Part shown: in pieces, positions 7,089 through 17,100 of the stretch | Layout: the number at the start of each line of letters is the position of its first letter | Numbering within the stretch: position 1 is the stretch's first letter | NCBI GenBank assembly: GCA_965229095.1 | Contig: OZ245855.1 | Span: forward strand, 1,240,001-1,304,000 | Direction: 5' to 3' | Length of the DNA stretch: 64,000 bases | DNA from: Taibaiella sp965229095 | GTDB taxonomy: Bacteria > Bacteroidota > Bacteroidia > Chitinophagales > Chitinophagaceae | Position numbers and translations under genes: made by a program | The notes under the pieces: model-generated | Told to the model about the DNA's origin: nothing | Database searches by the model: none | The model's input: only the letters and a program-made list of their open reading frames with translations

Positions 7089-10000
7089 ATGGAAAAAATT
7101 GTACCCATTGTAAACAAAACATTGATTGTCTCTCCTTTTGAAAGACCCGACGTAGGACTGGCATTAGCTACCCTGCAATCGGGGGCATTCCCCATACTTC
7201 ACCTGGGCAGGATAAAAACAGAAGCTATAATTGCCCTAAATGATTTATCCGCGAAAACAACAATGCCGTATGGGGTATGTATCGCCTCTGATATATTATC
7301 GGATATAACATTGCCGGCAGGTGCAACTACCATCATCGCACCCTGGGGCACCCGGCTGCCCGCCTCCGATGCAGCAACAACACTGTACCAGGTACATTCC
7401 CTCGAAGAAGCGCTACTGGCAAAGGAATCGGGCGCCCGGAGCATCATTGTTAAGGGCAATGAAGGCGCCGGGAAAGTAGGCGGCGAATCTACCTACATTC
7501 TTTTGCAGCAAGTAATAAAAGCGTTGCCCGATACCACAGTATATATACAGGGAGGCGTTGGCATACATACCGCGGCTGCGGCCCTGGGGCTTGGCGCCGC
7601 AGGTGTGATACTGGATAGCCAGGTAATCCTCTTCCCCGAATGCAGTGCCCCCAAATATATTAAGGCCGTTTGCGAAAAACTGAATGGCAGCGAAACCCGG
7701 GTTATAGACCATTACAGAGTATTGCTCCGGCCTAATTCTCCTGCAATTGCCGAACAGCCTTCATTCCCTGAGTTGGAGCCATTGCTTCAGGGCTGGGATC
7801 TGGAACAAGGCCTCTTGCCTTTAGGCCAGGACATCGCTTTATCAATCGACCTGGTAAACCGTTATAAAAAACTCAGCCGCCTGGTATTCGCTATGGAAGA
7901 GGCCGCAAGCGGACACCTGCAGCAGGCAAAAGCGTTAAACGTGTTAAGCCCGGGCAACAGCATGGCCCAATCGCTGCACATAGAGTATCCCATAGCACAA
8001 GGTCCTATGACCCGCGTGAGCGATGTGCCCGGGTTTGCGCAGGCAGTAGCCCAGGCCGGAGCATTACCCTTTGTGGCTTTAAGCCTGCTGAAAGGAAAAG
8101 CGGCTCAGGAATTGATCCGGCAAACAAAGCAACTGGCAGGAGAACGTACCTGGGGCGTGGGCATGCTTGGCTTTGCCCCGCAGGAACTGCGCGACGAACA
8201 ACTGGAATACATCAAAGCCGATCCACCGCCTGTGGTGCTGATTGCCGGGGGGCGTCCTTCCCAGGCAAAGCCCCTGGAAAAAATGGGCATTAAAGTGTTC
8301 CTGCATGTACCTTCTGCTTCCCTGCTCGATATGTTCCTTAAAGAAGGAGCAAGGAACTTCGTATTTGAAGGCCGCGAATGCGGCGGGCATGTAGGTCCTT
8401 TATCCAGTATGGTGCTTTGGGAAAAGCAGATAGAACGGTTGTTGCAGGAAGAAGCGGCCGAATCCATCAGCGTGTTTTTTGCAGGTGGTATCCACGATGC
8501 TTTTTCTGCCGCATTCATTGCCGTAATGGCCGCAAGCCTTGCTGCAAAAGGTGTAAAAGTAGGCGTATTAATGGGCACGGCTTATATCTATACCGAAGAA
8601 GCCGTGGCGACAGGAGCCATCGTACCGCAATTCCAGGAACAAGCCATTGCACAAAAAAGCACGGTATTGCTGGAAACAGCCCCAGGACACGAAACCCGTT
8701 GCCTGCATTCGCCCTTCGTGCCTTTCTTCAATGGAGAAAAAGATAAGCTCCAGGCAGCAGGCGTTGCCAAAAAAGAAATATGGGAACAACTGGAAGGCCT
8801 TAATGTAGGCCGGCTCCGGATCGCTGCCAAAGGCATCGAAAGACAAGAGGATGTATTGTTGCCAGTAGATGCCGTCACTCAATGGGATAAGGGCATGTAT
8901 ATGATAGGCCAGGTAGCAGCCATGCAGCATAAAGTAGTTTCCTTATCGGATCTGCATAAAAATGTAGCTGTAGATAATTATCCTTTAATCACAGCGGCAA
9001 AGCCAGATCCTTTACCGGAGCGGAAAACCAAGGCCCTCGATGTGGCGATAGTAGGCATGGCCTGCATCTATCCTGGTGCTCAAAATATAGAAGAATACTG
9101 GCGCAATATCCTCCTGGGAAAAGATAGTGTTACCGAAGTTCCTGATGAACGCTGGAACAAAGAGATCTACTTCAACCCCGATTCCGATGCCAGGGATATG
9201 TCCCATTCCAAATGGGGCGGCTTTATACCCACCATAGATTTCGATCCGCTGGCATTCGGCATCCCGCCGCAATCCTTAGCTGCTATAGAACCCAGTCAAT
9301 TGCTCAGCCTGTTGGTTGCCCGGCAGGCCCTGGAACATGCGGGATACCAGGATGGCCGGTTTAATGCGGAAAATGTATCCGTCATCATCGGTGCCGAAGG
9401 CGGGAACGACCTGGCCAATAGCTATGGTTTCCGTTGCTTGTTCAAACAGGTATTCGGCGAAATGCCACAGGAAGTAGATGATGCTTTGCCTAAGCTTACC
9501 GAAGATTCTTTCCCGGGTGTACTGGCCAATGTCATTTCCGGGAGGATCACGAACCGGTTAAACCTCGGTGGCCGCAATTATACGGTAGATGCTGCATGTG
9601 CTTCTTCCATCGCCGCTATCGACCTGGCCTGCCAGGAACTCTTTCTCCACAAATCCGACATGGTGCTGGCCGGTGGAGTTGATCTGCACAACGGCATCAA
9701 CGATTACCTGATGTTTTCCAGCACACATGCCCTTTCCCGCAAAGGGCGCTGCGCCACCTTCGATGCGGAAGCCGATGGTATTGCCCTGGGCGAAGGTGTA
9801 GCCATTGTCGTGCTTAAACGGCTGGAAGATGCCCGCCGCGATAACGACACCATTTATGCCGTAATAAAAGGTATCGGTGGCAGCAGCGATGGCAAAAGCC
9901 TTGGCCTGACTGCTCCCCGCAAGAACGGGCAAATGGCGGCATTGGAGAACGCCTATGAGCAGGCGGGCATTTCCCCGGCAAGCCTGGGTCTGTTGGAAGC

Positions 10001-13000
10001 GCATGGCACGGGTACCGTAGTGGGCGATAAAACGGAGTTAAGCGCTTTGACCGATCTGCTGCTTCATTCGGGGGCGCTGGTAGGCCAAACTCATTTGGGC
10101 TCGGTAAAAACCCAGATAGGACATACCAAATGCGCCGCAGGCCTGGCCGGATTGATCAAAGCGGCTTTATCGGTGTACCATGGCGTAAAACCGGCAACCT
10201 TGCACCTGAACCAGCCCAATGCCTACTATAATGCAAAGACAAGTCCCTTTGTCTTCAATAAACAAGCCGGTATCTGGAACGAAGCAAAACGCCGCGCAGG
10301 GGTAAGCGCTTTTGGTTTCGGAGGCACCAATTTCCATGCCGTATTGGAAAATGAACCCCAATCGAAAACGCTATACAACACCCTGCCGACCTGGCCTTCG
10401 GAACTTTTTGTATTCCGGGGTAAGGATATGGAAAGTGCTCAGCAACGCATGCAGCAGGTACAACAACTATTGCAGTTCAATAATAACATACCACTTAAAG
10501 ATATCGCCTGGAGCCTGGCAGTAGAAAGCCGGGAACCCATCCAGGTATCTATTGTTACAGGTGAGGCCGGTATCCTGTTAGCACTTATTGGCGATGCTTT
10601 GGCCGGCAAGAAGGCCAAAGGCATCTTCTACCGGCAGCCGGTAACAGGAAAAGTCGCTTTTCTCTTCTCCGGACAGGGAAGCCAGCGTATCCATATGGCC
10701 AGGGAGCTTTTTGTGGCTTTCCCGGCTATGCAGCAGTTGTTGCAGGGAAGAAAAGATTATGAAAAGGTATTGTTCCCCGATGCCGTATTTGACGAAGAAG
10801 CATTAAAACAACAAAAGGAAACAATCAAAGATACGCGCCGGGCACAGCCTTTATTGGGCATCGTAAACCTGGCAATTGCAGAATATCTAAGATACTTAGG
10901 TATACATCCTGATATGGTAGCCGGGCATAGTTATGGTGAATTGCCCGCGCTATGCTTTGCGGGTGCTTTTGAGCGAGAGTTATTAATACCCCTCAGCGAA
11001 AGACGAGCTGCCGCTATACTGGAGGCCATAGGAGAAGATAAGGGTATGATGGTAGCAGTTAATGCCCCTTTATCCGGCTTGGGGCCTTTGCTGGAAAAGG
11101 TATCCGGGATATGGGCGGTAAATTTCAATTCGCCCAGGCAAACGGTATTGGCGGGCTGTACGGAAGACATGATGTCCTTTATGGAACAAATGAAAGCGGC
11201 AAAAATTTCCTTCAAGCCATTGGAAGTAGCCTGCGCTTTCCACAGTCCTCTGTTATCCCGCGCCAAAGATTTGTATAGCACAGCTCTGGAAGACATTACC
11301 TTTAAGGAAACAACCATACCGGTATGGTCCAATACTACAGCAGCAGCCTATCCTTCGGACGCCCATAAGATCGCGGAATACCTCAGCGCACACCTGGTGG
11401 AGCCGGTAAGGTTTACTGAAGAGATCGAAAACATGTATGCGGTAGGCGCAAGGGTATTTATCGAAACAGGCCCCGGCAAAGTATTGAGTGACTTGACCAG
11501 ATCTATACTGGGCAAGGAAGAGCTAATCTTGTCTACGGAAGAAAAAGGCCAGGAAGGTATCGGTACTTTGCTGCAAACCCTTGCCCGTTATATCGCCAGC
11601 GGAAGGGAAATACAACTGGAAAAATTATTTGAAGGCAGGAATGTAGCTATGCTGGACCTCGATCATCCTGAAAAATATAAGAGAAACCCGGCCGTATGGC
11701 TTGTCAATGGTCACAATGCGGTTCCCGCAACGGGCAAGCTCCCTGCTCACGGCGCCTTACCTATTACGCAGCCCATAGCATTAGCGAGGACAACCGTTGC
11801 AGAGACAAAAAGCAGTGATGTTGCCGACCAGATGATGCTCGAATATCTGCACAACATGAAAATGATGATACAGGCGCAAAGAGACGTGATGCTGGGTTAC
11901 CTGGGACATACGCCGCAAGTTGTCCAGGACAAGCCTTTCACACAGCATCAACCTATAAGCCCTGTCGTAGGAAACGAGGCAAAGCGATATATCGAACCTG
12001 CTGTACCGGCGATGCGAAGCACACAACCCGTCGGCGATATCAAGCCGCTGCTGTTGCAGATCGTGAGCGATAAGACAGGGTATCCCAATGAGATGCTGGG
12101 GCTGGAAATGGACCTGGAAGCCGATCTGAGCATAGATTCCATTAAGCGTATGGAGATCATCGGCGAGCTGCGCATACAATTGGGCGGCTTCAACGACAGT
12201 GGCGACGAAGAGTCGATGATGGAACAACTGGCCGCCATAAAAACACTCAACGGCTTGATCAACTGGATTTCCGATCATAATACGTCGCTCACCGTTGCCG
12301 CAACCGTAAATCATCATCCGGTACAAGCCAGCATAGACCTGAAATCCCTTTTATTACAAGTCGTAAGCGATAAAACGGGCTACCCGGTAGATATGTTGGG
12401 CATGGATCTCGATCTGGAAGCCGATCTGAGTATAGATTCTATCAAGCGTATGGAAATCATAGGTGAGCTGCAGGTAAAAATAGGATGGTCGGATGCTTCG
12501 GATGATACCGGCGACATGATGGAGCAGCTAACAGCGATAAAAACCCTGAATAACCTTGTAAACTGGCTCAGGGAGGCATTGCCCCATATCGCAACACCGA
12601 TAGAAGAAGCTCAGAAAATAATTGACGAAGGACTGCCGCGACATCATAAGAGAGATGGCCATCCCATATCCCGTATGCGTTTTGAATTGGCACGGGCAAC
12701 CCTTAACCAACCCGACAGCACCTTATTGGCCGGCAAACGCTTCGCTATTACAGACGACCGGGATCAGCTAGCCCTCGCTTTGAAAGCATTACTGGAAAGC
12801 AAAGGCGCCACAGCCGATATCGTTACGGTACCGGACGAGCTTGAATCGTATGATGGCTTGTTTATATTGAACAGGTACCATGCCCCCGCGCAGTACAGCA
12901 TTATGGATGCTTTTGGTATGGTCAAGAAATTAAACCCGGAAAGAGTACGCTGGATTTATATTTTCAGCGATGTAATGGCACATATAGAACGGAGTGCCGA

Positions 13001-14081
13001 TGTCGGCACATTGCGCGACATACAAGGCTTTCCCGGTTTTATCAAAAGCCTGGACCGGGAAATGGAGCATACCCTGTGCCGGATGGTGAGTGTACAATCC
13101 ATAATGGAAGATAATGACCTGGCAACCTTGCTGGTGAATGAGCTGTTGCATAGCGATAAGGCTTCGGAAGTGATCTATCAAGGCGCCGAACGGTATCTGT
13201 ACAACCTGGTGGCAGCCGAGCTGGCCAGGGAGCAGCAAGCCCCGGCCCTTGCCCTGGATAAAGAAGCCGTAGTCCTGGTGCTGGGCGGTGCGCAAGGCAT
13301 TACCGCCGAACTGGTCAGTCGTTTCTCCAAAGATTATCCCTGCCGCTATATCCTCATAGGCCGTTCGCCTCACCCGGACAGTGGTGCCAGTAATCCTTAT
13401 GCGGGCTTTACGACAAAAGAGGCCCTACGGCAGCAATTGGTTAAAGAAGGCAATTTTAAAACACCGGCAGCGCTGGAAAAGCAGGTACAACAATGCTTCA
13501 AAGACAACCAGATCCGCCAGGCCATAGCTTCACTTGAAAACAACGGCGCTACCGTTACCTATCATTCTCTTGACCTGAGGGATGAACAAGCCCTGAGTCG
13601 TTTTATTCATGAGCTATACCGGCAGTACCACCGCATCGATGGCGTGATTCATGGGGCGGGTTTACTGGAAGACAAATTGTTTGCCCATAAAACACCTGAG
13701 TCTTTCGAACGTGTTTTTGCCACCAAGGTAAACCCCTTGCGGGTATTGGTAGAAGAGCTTCGGGAGGAAGTGCAGTTTGTAATGCTATTCAGCAGTATCG
13801 CTTCCGTATATGGCAACCGGGGACAAACGGACTATGCGGCAGCCAATAGCGTGATGGATAGGTACACCTGGGCACTGAAGAAAAAAATGAAGGGCAGGGT
13901 GGTTACCATCAACTGGGGCCCCTGGAAAGGCGCGGGTATGGTATCGGCATCGCTCGAGCAGGAATATGATAAAAGAGGTATCGCCATGATCCCCCTGGAG
14001 GAAGGCGCAGCTTGCTTTGTCGACGAGTTGAAGTACGGTACAGAAAGCCAGGTACTGATTATGGCAGGCAACACCTGGTAA
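7089..14081 (+). CDS. PUFA-synthase-like (PfaA-type) polyketide synthase, NMO-KS-AT-ACP-ACP-KR
   Basis: 2330 residues. Domains in order:
- degenerate nitronate-monooxygenase-like barrel, ~1-260
- second, better conserved NMO/PfaD-like barrel, ~280-570, with the flavin-site phrase FEGRECGGH434VG
- ketosynthase, ~645-1090, with triad Cys837 (VDAACASS), His972 (EAHGTGT) and His1012 (IGHTKCAAG)
- acyltransferase, ~1185-1490, with Ser1281 (GHSYGE) and His1385 (FHSPL)
- two ACPs with phosphopantetheine serines 1684 and 1784 (LSIDSIKRMEI)
- ketoreductase, ~2055-2325, with the nucleotide-binding phrase GGAQGITAE and Tyr2249
The ACP and KR signatures are those of PfaA/PUFA-synthase-type secondary lipid synthases. 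In that family PfaD-type NMO domains act as enoyl reductases, normally as a separate protein; here the domain is fused at the N-terminus. It elongates and reduces an acyl chain on tandem ACPs together with the next gene, 20 bp downstream. Confidence 0.93.
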   Translation: MEKIVPIVNKTLIVSPFERPDVGLALATLQSGAFPILHLGRIKTEAIIALNDLSAKTTMPYGVCIASDILSDITLPAGATTIIAPWGTRLPASDAATTLYQVHSLEEALLAKESGARSIIVKGNEGAGKVGGESTYILLQQVIKALPDTTVYIQGGVGIHTAAAALGLGAAGVILDSQVILFPECSAPKYIKAVCEKLNGSETRVIDHYRVLLRPNSPAIAEQPSFPELEPLLQGWDLEQGLLPLGQDIALSIDLVNRYKKLSRLVFAMEEAASGHLQQAKALNVLSPGNSMAQSLHIEYPIAQGPMTRVSDVPGFAQAVAQAGALPFVALSLLKGKAAQELIRQTKQLAGERTWGVGMLGFAPQELRDEQLEYIKADPPPVVLIAGGRPSQAKPLEKMGIKVFLHVPSASLLDMFLKEGARNFVFEGRECGGHVGPLSSMVLWEKQIERLLQEEAAESISVFFAGGIHDAFSAAFIAVMAASLAAKGVKVGVLMGTAYIYTEEAVATGAIVPQFQEQAIAQKSTVLLETAPGHETRCLHSPFVPFFNGEKDKLQAAGVAKKEIWEQLEGLNVGRLRIAAKGIERQEDVLLPVDAVTQWDKGMYMIGQVAAMQHKVVSLSDLHKNVAVDNYPLITAAKPDPLPERKTKALDVAIVGMACIYPGAQNIEEYWRNILLGKDSVTEVPDERWNKEIYFNPDSDARDMSHSKWGGFIPTIDFDPLAFGIPPQSLAAIEPSQLLSLLVARQALEHAGYQDGRFNAENVSVIIGAEGGNDLANSYGFRCLFKQVFGEMPQEVDDALPKLTEDSFPGVLANVISGRITNRLNLGGRNYTVDAACASSIAAIDLACQELFLHKSDMVLAGGVDLHNGINDYLMFSSTHALSRKGRCATFDAEADGIALGEGVAIVVLKRLEDARRDNDTIYAVIKGIGGSSDGKSLGLTAPRKNGQMAALENAYEQAGISPASLGLLEAHGTGTVVGDKTELSALTDLLLHSGALVGQTHLGSVKTQIGHTKCAAGLAGLIKAALSVYHGVKPATLHLNQPNAYYNAKTSPFVFNKQAGIWNEAKRRAGVSAFGFGGTNFHAVLENEPQSKTLYNTLPTWPSELFVFRGKDMESAQQRMQQVQQLLQFNNNIPLKDIAWSLAVESREPIQVSIVTGEAGILLALIGDALAGKKAKGIFYRQPVTGKVAFLFSGQGSQRIHMARELFVAFPAMQQLLQGRKDYEKVLFPDAVFDEEALKQQKETIKDTRRAQPLLGIVNLAIAEYLRYLGIHPDMVAGHSYGELPALCFAGAFERELLIPLSERRAAAILEAIGEDKGMMVAVNAPLSGLGPLLEKVSGIWAVNFNSPRQTVLAGCTEDMMSFMEQMKAAKISFKPLEVACAFHSPLLSRAKDLYSTALEDITFKETTIPVWSNTTAAAYPSDAHKIAEYLSAHLVEPVRFTEEIENMYAVGARVFIETGPGKVLSDLTRSILGKEELILSTEEKGQEGIGTLLQTLARYIASGREIQLEKLFEGRNVAMLDLDHPEKYKRNPAVWLVNGHNAVPATGKLPAHGALPITQPIALARTTVAETKSSDVADQMMLEYLHNMKMMIQAQRDVMLGYLGHTPQVVQDKPFTQHQPISPVVGNEAKRYIEPAVPAMRSTQPVGDIKPLLLQIVSDKTGYPNEMLGLEMDLEADLSIDSIKRMEIIGELRIQLGGFNDSGDEESMMEQLAAIKTLNGLINWISDHNTSLTVAATVNHHPVQASIDLKSLLLQVVSDKTGYPVDMLGMDLDLEADLSIDSIKRMEIIGELQVKIGWSDASDDTGDMMEQLTAIKTLNNLVNWLREALPHIATPIEEAQKIIDEGLPRHHKRDGHPISRMRFELARATLNQPDSTLLAGKRFAITDDRDQLALALKALLESKGATADIVTVPDELESYDGLFILNRYHAPAQYSIMDAFGMVKKLNPERVRWIYIFSDVMAHIERSADVGTLRDIQGFPGFIKSLDREMEHTLCRMVSVQSIMEDNDLATLLVNELLHSDKASEVIYQGAERYLYNLVAAELAREQQAPALALDKEAVVLVLGGAQGITAELVSRFSKDYPCRYILIGRSPHPDSGASNPYAGFTTKEALRQQLVKEGNFKTPAALEKQVQQCFKDNQIRQAIASLENNGATVTYHSLDLRDEQALSRFIHELYRQYHRIDGVIHGAGLLEDKLFAHKTPESFERVFATKVNPLRVLVEELREEVQFVMLFSSIASVYGNRGQTDYAAANSVMDRYTWALKKKMKGRVVTINWGPWKGAGMVSASLEQEYDKRGIAMIPLEEGAACFVDELKYGTESQVLIMAGNTW
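12040..12565 (+). repeat. tandem ACP repeat, 300-bp unit
   Basis: The two ACP-coding units start near 12040 and 12340 and are exactly 300 bp (100 codons) apart. Their cores are nearly identical in DNA and protein: DLSIDSIKRMEIIGEL occurs in both with only synonymous changes. This indicates recent duplication or ongoing gene conversion. Tandem ACPs are a hallmark of PUFA-type synthases. Confidence 0.85.
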
Positions 14082-14101
14082 AGATTTCTTCGGATAAACA
14101 T

Positions 14102-17100
14102 ATGCATACAAAAGATACGGATATAGCGATTATCGGAATGTCCTGTGTTTTCCCCGGCGCGGAAGACCTGGCAACATTTTGGCACAATATTGTTCATAAA
14201 GTAGATGCGGTGGGGGCAGTGCCGCATGACCGGCTGGATGCGGTACATTTCGATACGGCAACCGAAGGCGTGGATCGTTTTTACTGCAACCGTGGCGGCT
14301 TCATCCCGGAGGTAAGCTTTGACCCGCTGCAGTTTGGCATTTTGCCATTGGCAGTACAAGGTACTGAGCCGGATCACCTACTCACCTTAAACCTTGCCTG
14401 TAAGGCATTACAGGATGCCGGTATCTGGAACAAAGGCATATCGCTGGAGCAAACCGGGATCATCATCGGAAAAGGTAATTACGCAGGTCCCGGCGCTACG
14501 CGTGCGATCGAGATCGTACGTACGGGCGAACAGATCGCTTTGCTGCTGCGCGACCTGTTACCACATTTAACAGCTGCTGAAATTGATACGGTAAAAAAAG
14601 AATACCAGGAACAAAAAGGGCGCTTCACAGCAGATACTGCCATGGGGCTTATCCCCAACCTCGTTGCTTCGCTTGTGGCCAACCGCCTGAACCTGGGCGG
14701 TACTGCCTATACCCTGGATGCCGCCTGTGCCAGTTCTTTATTGGCCGTAGACCATGCGGTACGGGAAATTAACAGCGGCCGCTGCGATATGGTGATTGCG
14801 GGAGGCGTGCATATAGCACAGAATGCAGCCTTTTGGAGCATCTTTACCCAGTTAGGCGCTTTGTCCAGGAACGGGCAAATAAAACCATTCGATAAAAATG
14901 CCGATGGCCTGGTTATCGGTGAAGGCTGCGGTTTCGTGGTCTTAAAAAAACTACAGTCCGCTATTGCCGATAAAAACAATATCTATGCCGTGATCAAAGG
15001 CGTAGGCGTGAGCAGCGATGGCAGCGGAACAAGCGTGATGAGCCCTTCGGTAAAGGGCCAGGCCAAAGCCATACAAGAAGCATGGACTAAAGCGGAAACC
15101 GATTACAAAGACATTGGTTATATAGAAGCGCATGGTACCGGTACGCCGCTAGGCGACCAGACAGAGCTGGAAACGCTGGCTCAGATATTTGGCATCGATG
15201 CCGGTTTACCCAAAGCCGGTATAGGCACAGTGAAGTCGAACATAGGTCATACGATGCCTGCTGCCGGTATGGCTGGGCTGATCAAAACGGCCCTGGCACT
15301 CTATCACGGAATACTGCCACCGACCTTGCATTGTAAAGAACCCTTAGAGCAGTTGGACACTACCCGGTTTATACCGGTCCAGGAAGCGAAAGACTGGAAC
15401 AGCAGCGGCCTACCCAGGCTGGCCGGGGTCAATGCCTTTGGTTTTGGCGGCATTAATGCCCATGTGGTATTGGCCGGTTTTGATAACCAGGAAACAATAA
15501 CCGGAAAACAGGAACAGGCAAGAGATAAAGTATTGCTGCTGGCGCGTAACACTAAAGAAGCACTCTTACAGGCTTTGGAACAACAGGAAACGGATACGGG
15601 CGAAGGAGATTACCGCATAGCGATGTTCGACCCTACGCCTGCCCGCATACAAAAGGCTTTGAAAATAGTATCACGGGACATCATATGGCGCAACAAGCAG
15701 GATATATGGTTTACCAATAAACCTTTGCTGCAGGATGGCAATAAGGTGGCCTTTGTATTTCCGGGATTGGATGGCTTGGCTGGCGGGGAGATAGAAAGTG
15801 TCGCGGCTTTCTTCAACTTATCCCTGCCGCATAGTGCACCTAAAGAGGAAGGCCTTTTGTACCAGGCATTGCAGGTATTAGATAAAAGCAACGTACTGGA
15901 CAGCGCTTTAAAACGCCTGGGGGTGATCCCTGACCTGAATGCAGGGCACAGCCTGGGCGAATGGCTCGCCGCCAGATCGTCGGAGCTGGCTGAAGAAGCC
16001 TCTGTAGTATCCCTGCTGCGTTATCTTGACCCTGCAACCTTTGAGTTGAAAGACTCCCGTTTTATTGCAGTGGGCTGTGGTATGGATGTATTGCGTCCTG
16101 TAATGAAAGAGATCCCCGACCTGTATTTGTCCAACGACAATTGCCCCAACCAGGTAGTGCTTTGTGGTACCTATGCCGCCCTGGATCAGTTGATAGTAGT
16201 GCTGAAGGCAAAACAGGTTTTCCACCAGGTATTGCCTTTCCAATCGGGCTTTCACTCTCCCTTCGTAGCCAACAAACTGGAGGCCTTGCTGCAGGGCATG
16301 GATGAAATGACCTTCCGCAAGACAAAAATACCCTTATGGTCGGCGACCACTTTAACCACCTACCCGGACACACCGGATGAGATCAAACACCTGAGTATTG
16401 CCCACCTGATTAACCCGGTGCGGTTCAGGGAGCTTACGGAGCAACTGTACGAAGAAGGAGTAAGGATGTTTATACAAGTAGGCTCCGGTGGCCTTACCGG
16501 TTTTATAGACGATACCTTAAAGGGCAAGGCATATAGTGCGGTATCGGCCAATGTGCCTTTACGTCCCGGGCTTACACAGTTGCAACGTGTGTTGGCGGCC
16601 TTGTTTACAGAAGGACGACAGGTCGATCTTGATTTTATGAGTGTAGCAACAGAAGCAGCACCCGCGCTCATAACTAATAAAGGAATGACGTTACGCCTGG
16701 GTCTGCCATTGGTAAAACATTTTCATGCTTTAAAACCGTTGGTCAGACCAACGAATGTAAAAGAATTATCATTGGAAGAAGTGGCGCACCCGGTAATGCA
16801 AGCCATGAAAGAGAACATGGACGAGCTGATGGCGCTGCAATCGGAGATGATAACCCTCTTCCTTAAAAATAACAGAACGATATCCCGTGCCGATAATGCC
16901 ACAGCCACAACGGTACTGCCCCCGGAGCCAAGGGTGCCTTTCGCTACGCAACTGGATATCTCGCTGGAAAAGCAAAGCTACCTTTTGGATCACTCCCTGC
17001 TGCGGCAACCCAAAGGCTGGGGCTGCGTAGAAGATATGGACCCTGTGATACCCATGACAATGGTCCTGGAACTGTTTGCAGAAGCGGCCCTGGCACAAGC

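Noticed and set aside
14012..14101. Longer N-terminus for the second PKS, overlapping the first
   Set aside because: The extra 30 residues are Arg/Lys-rich antisense-like sequence; the KS domain begins right after ATG 14102.
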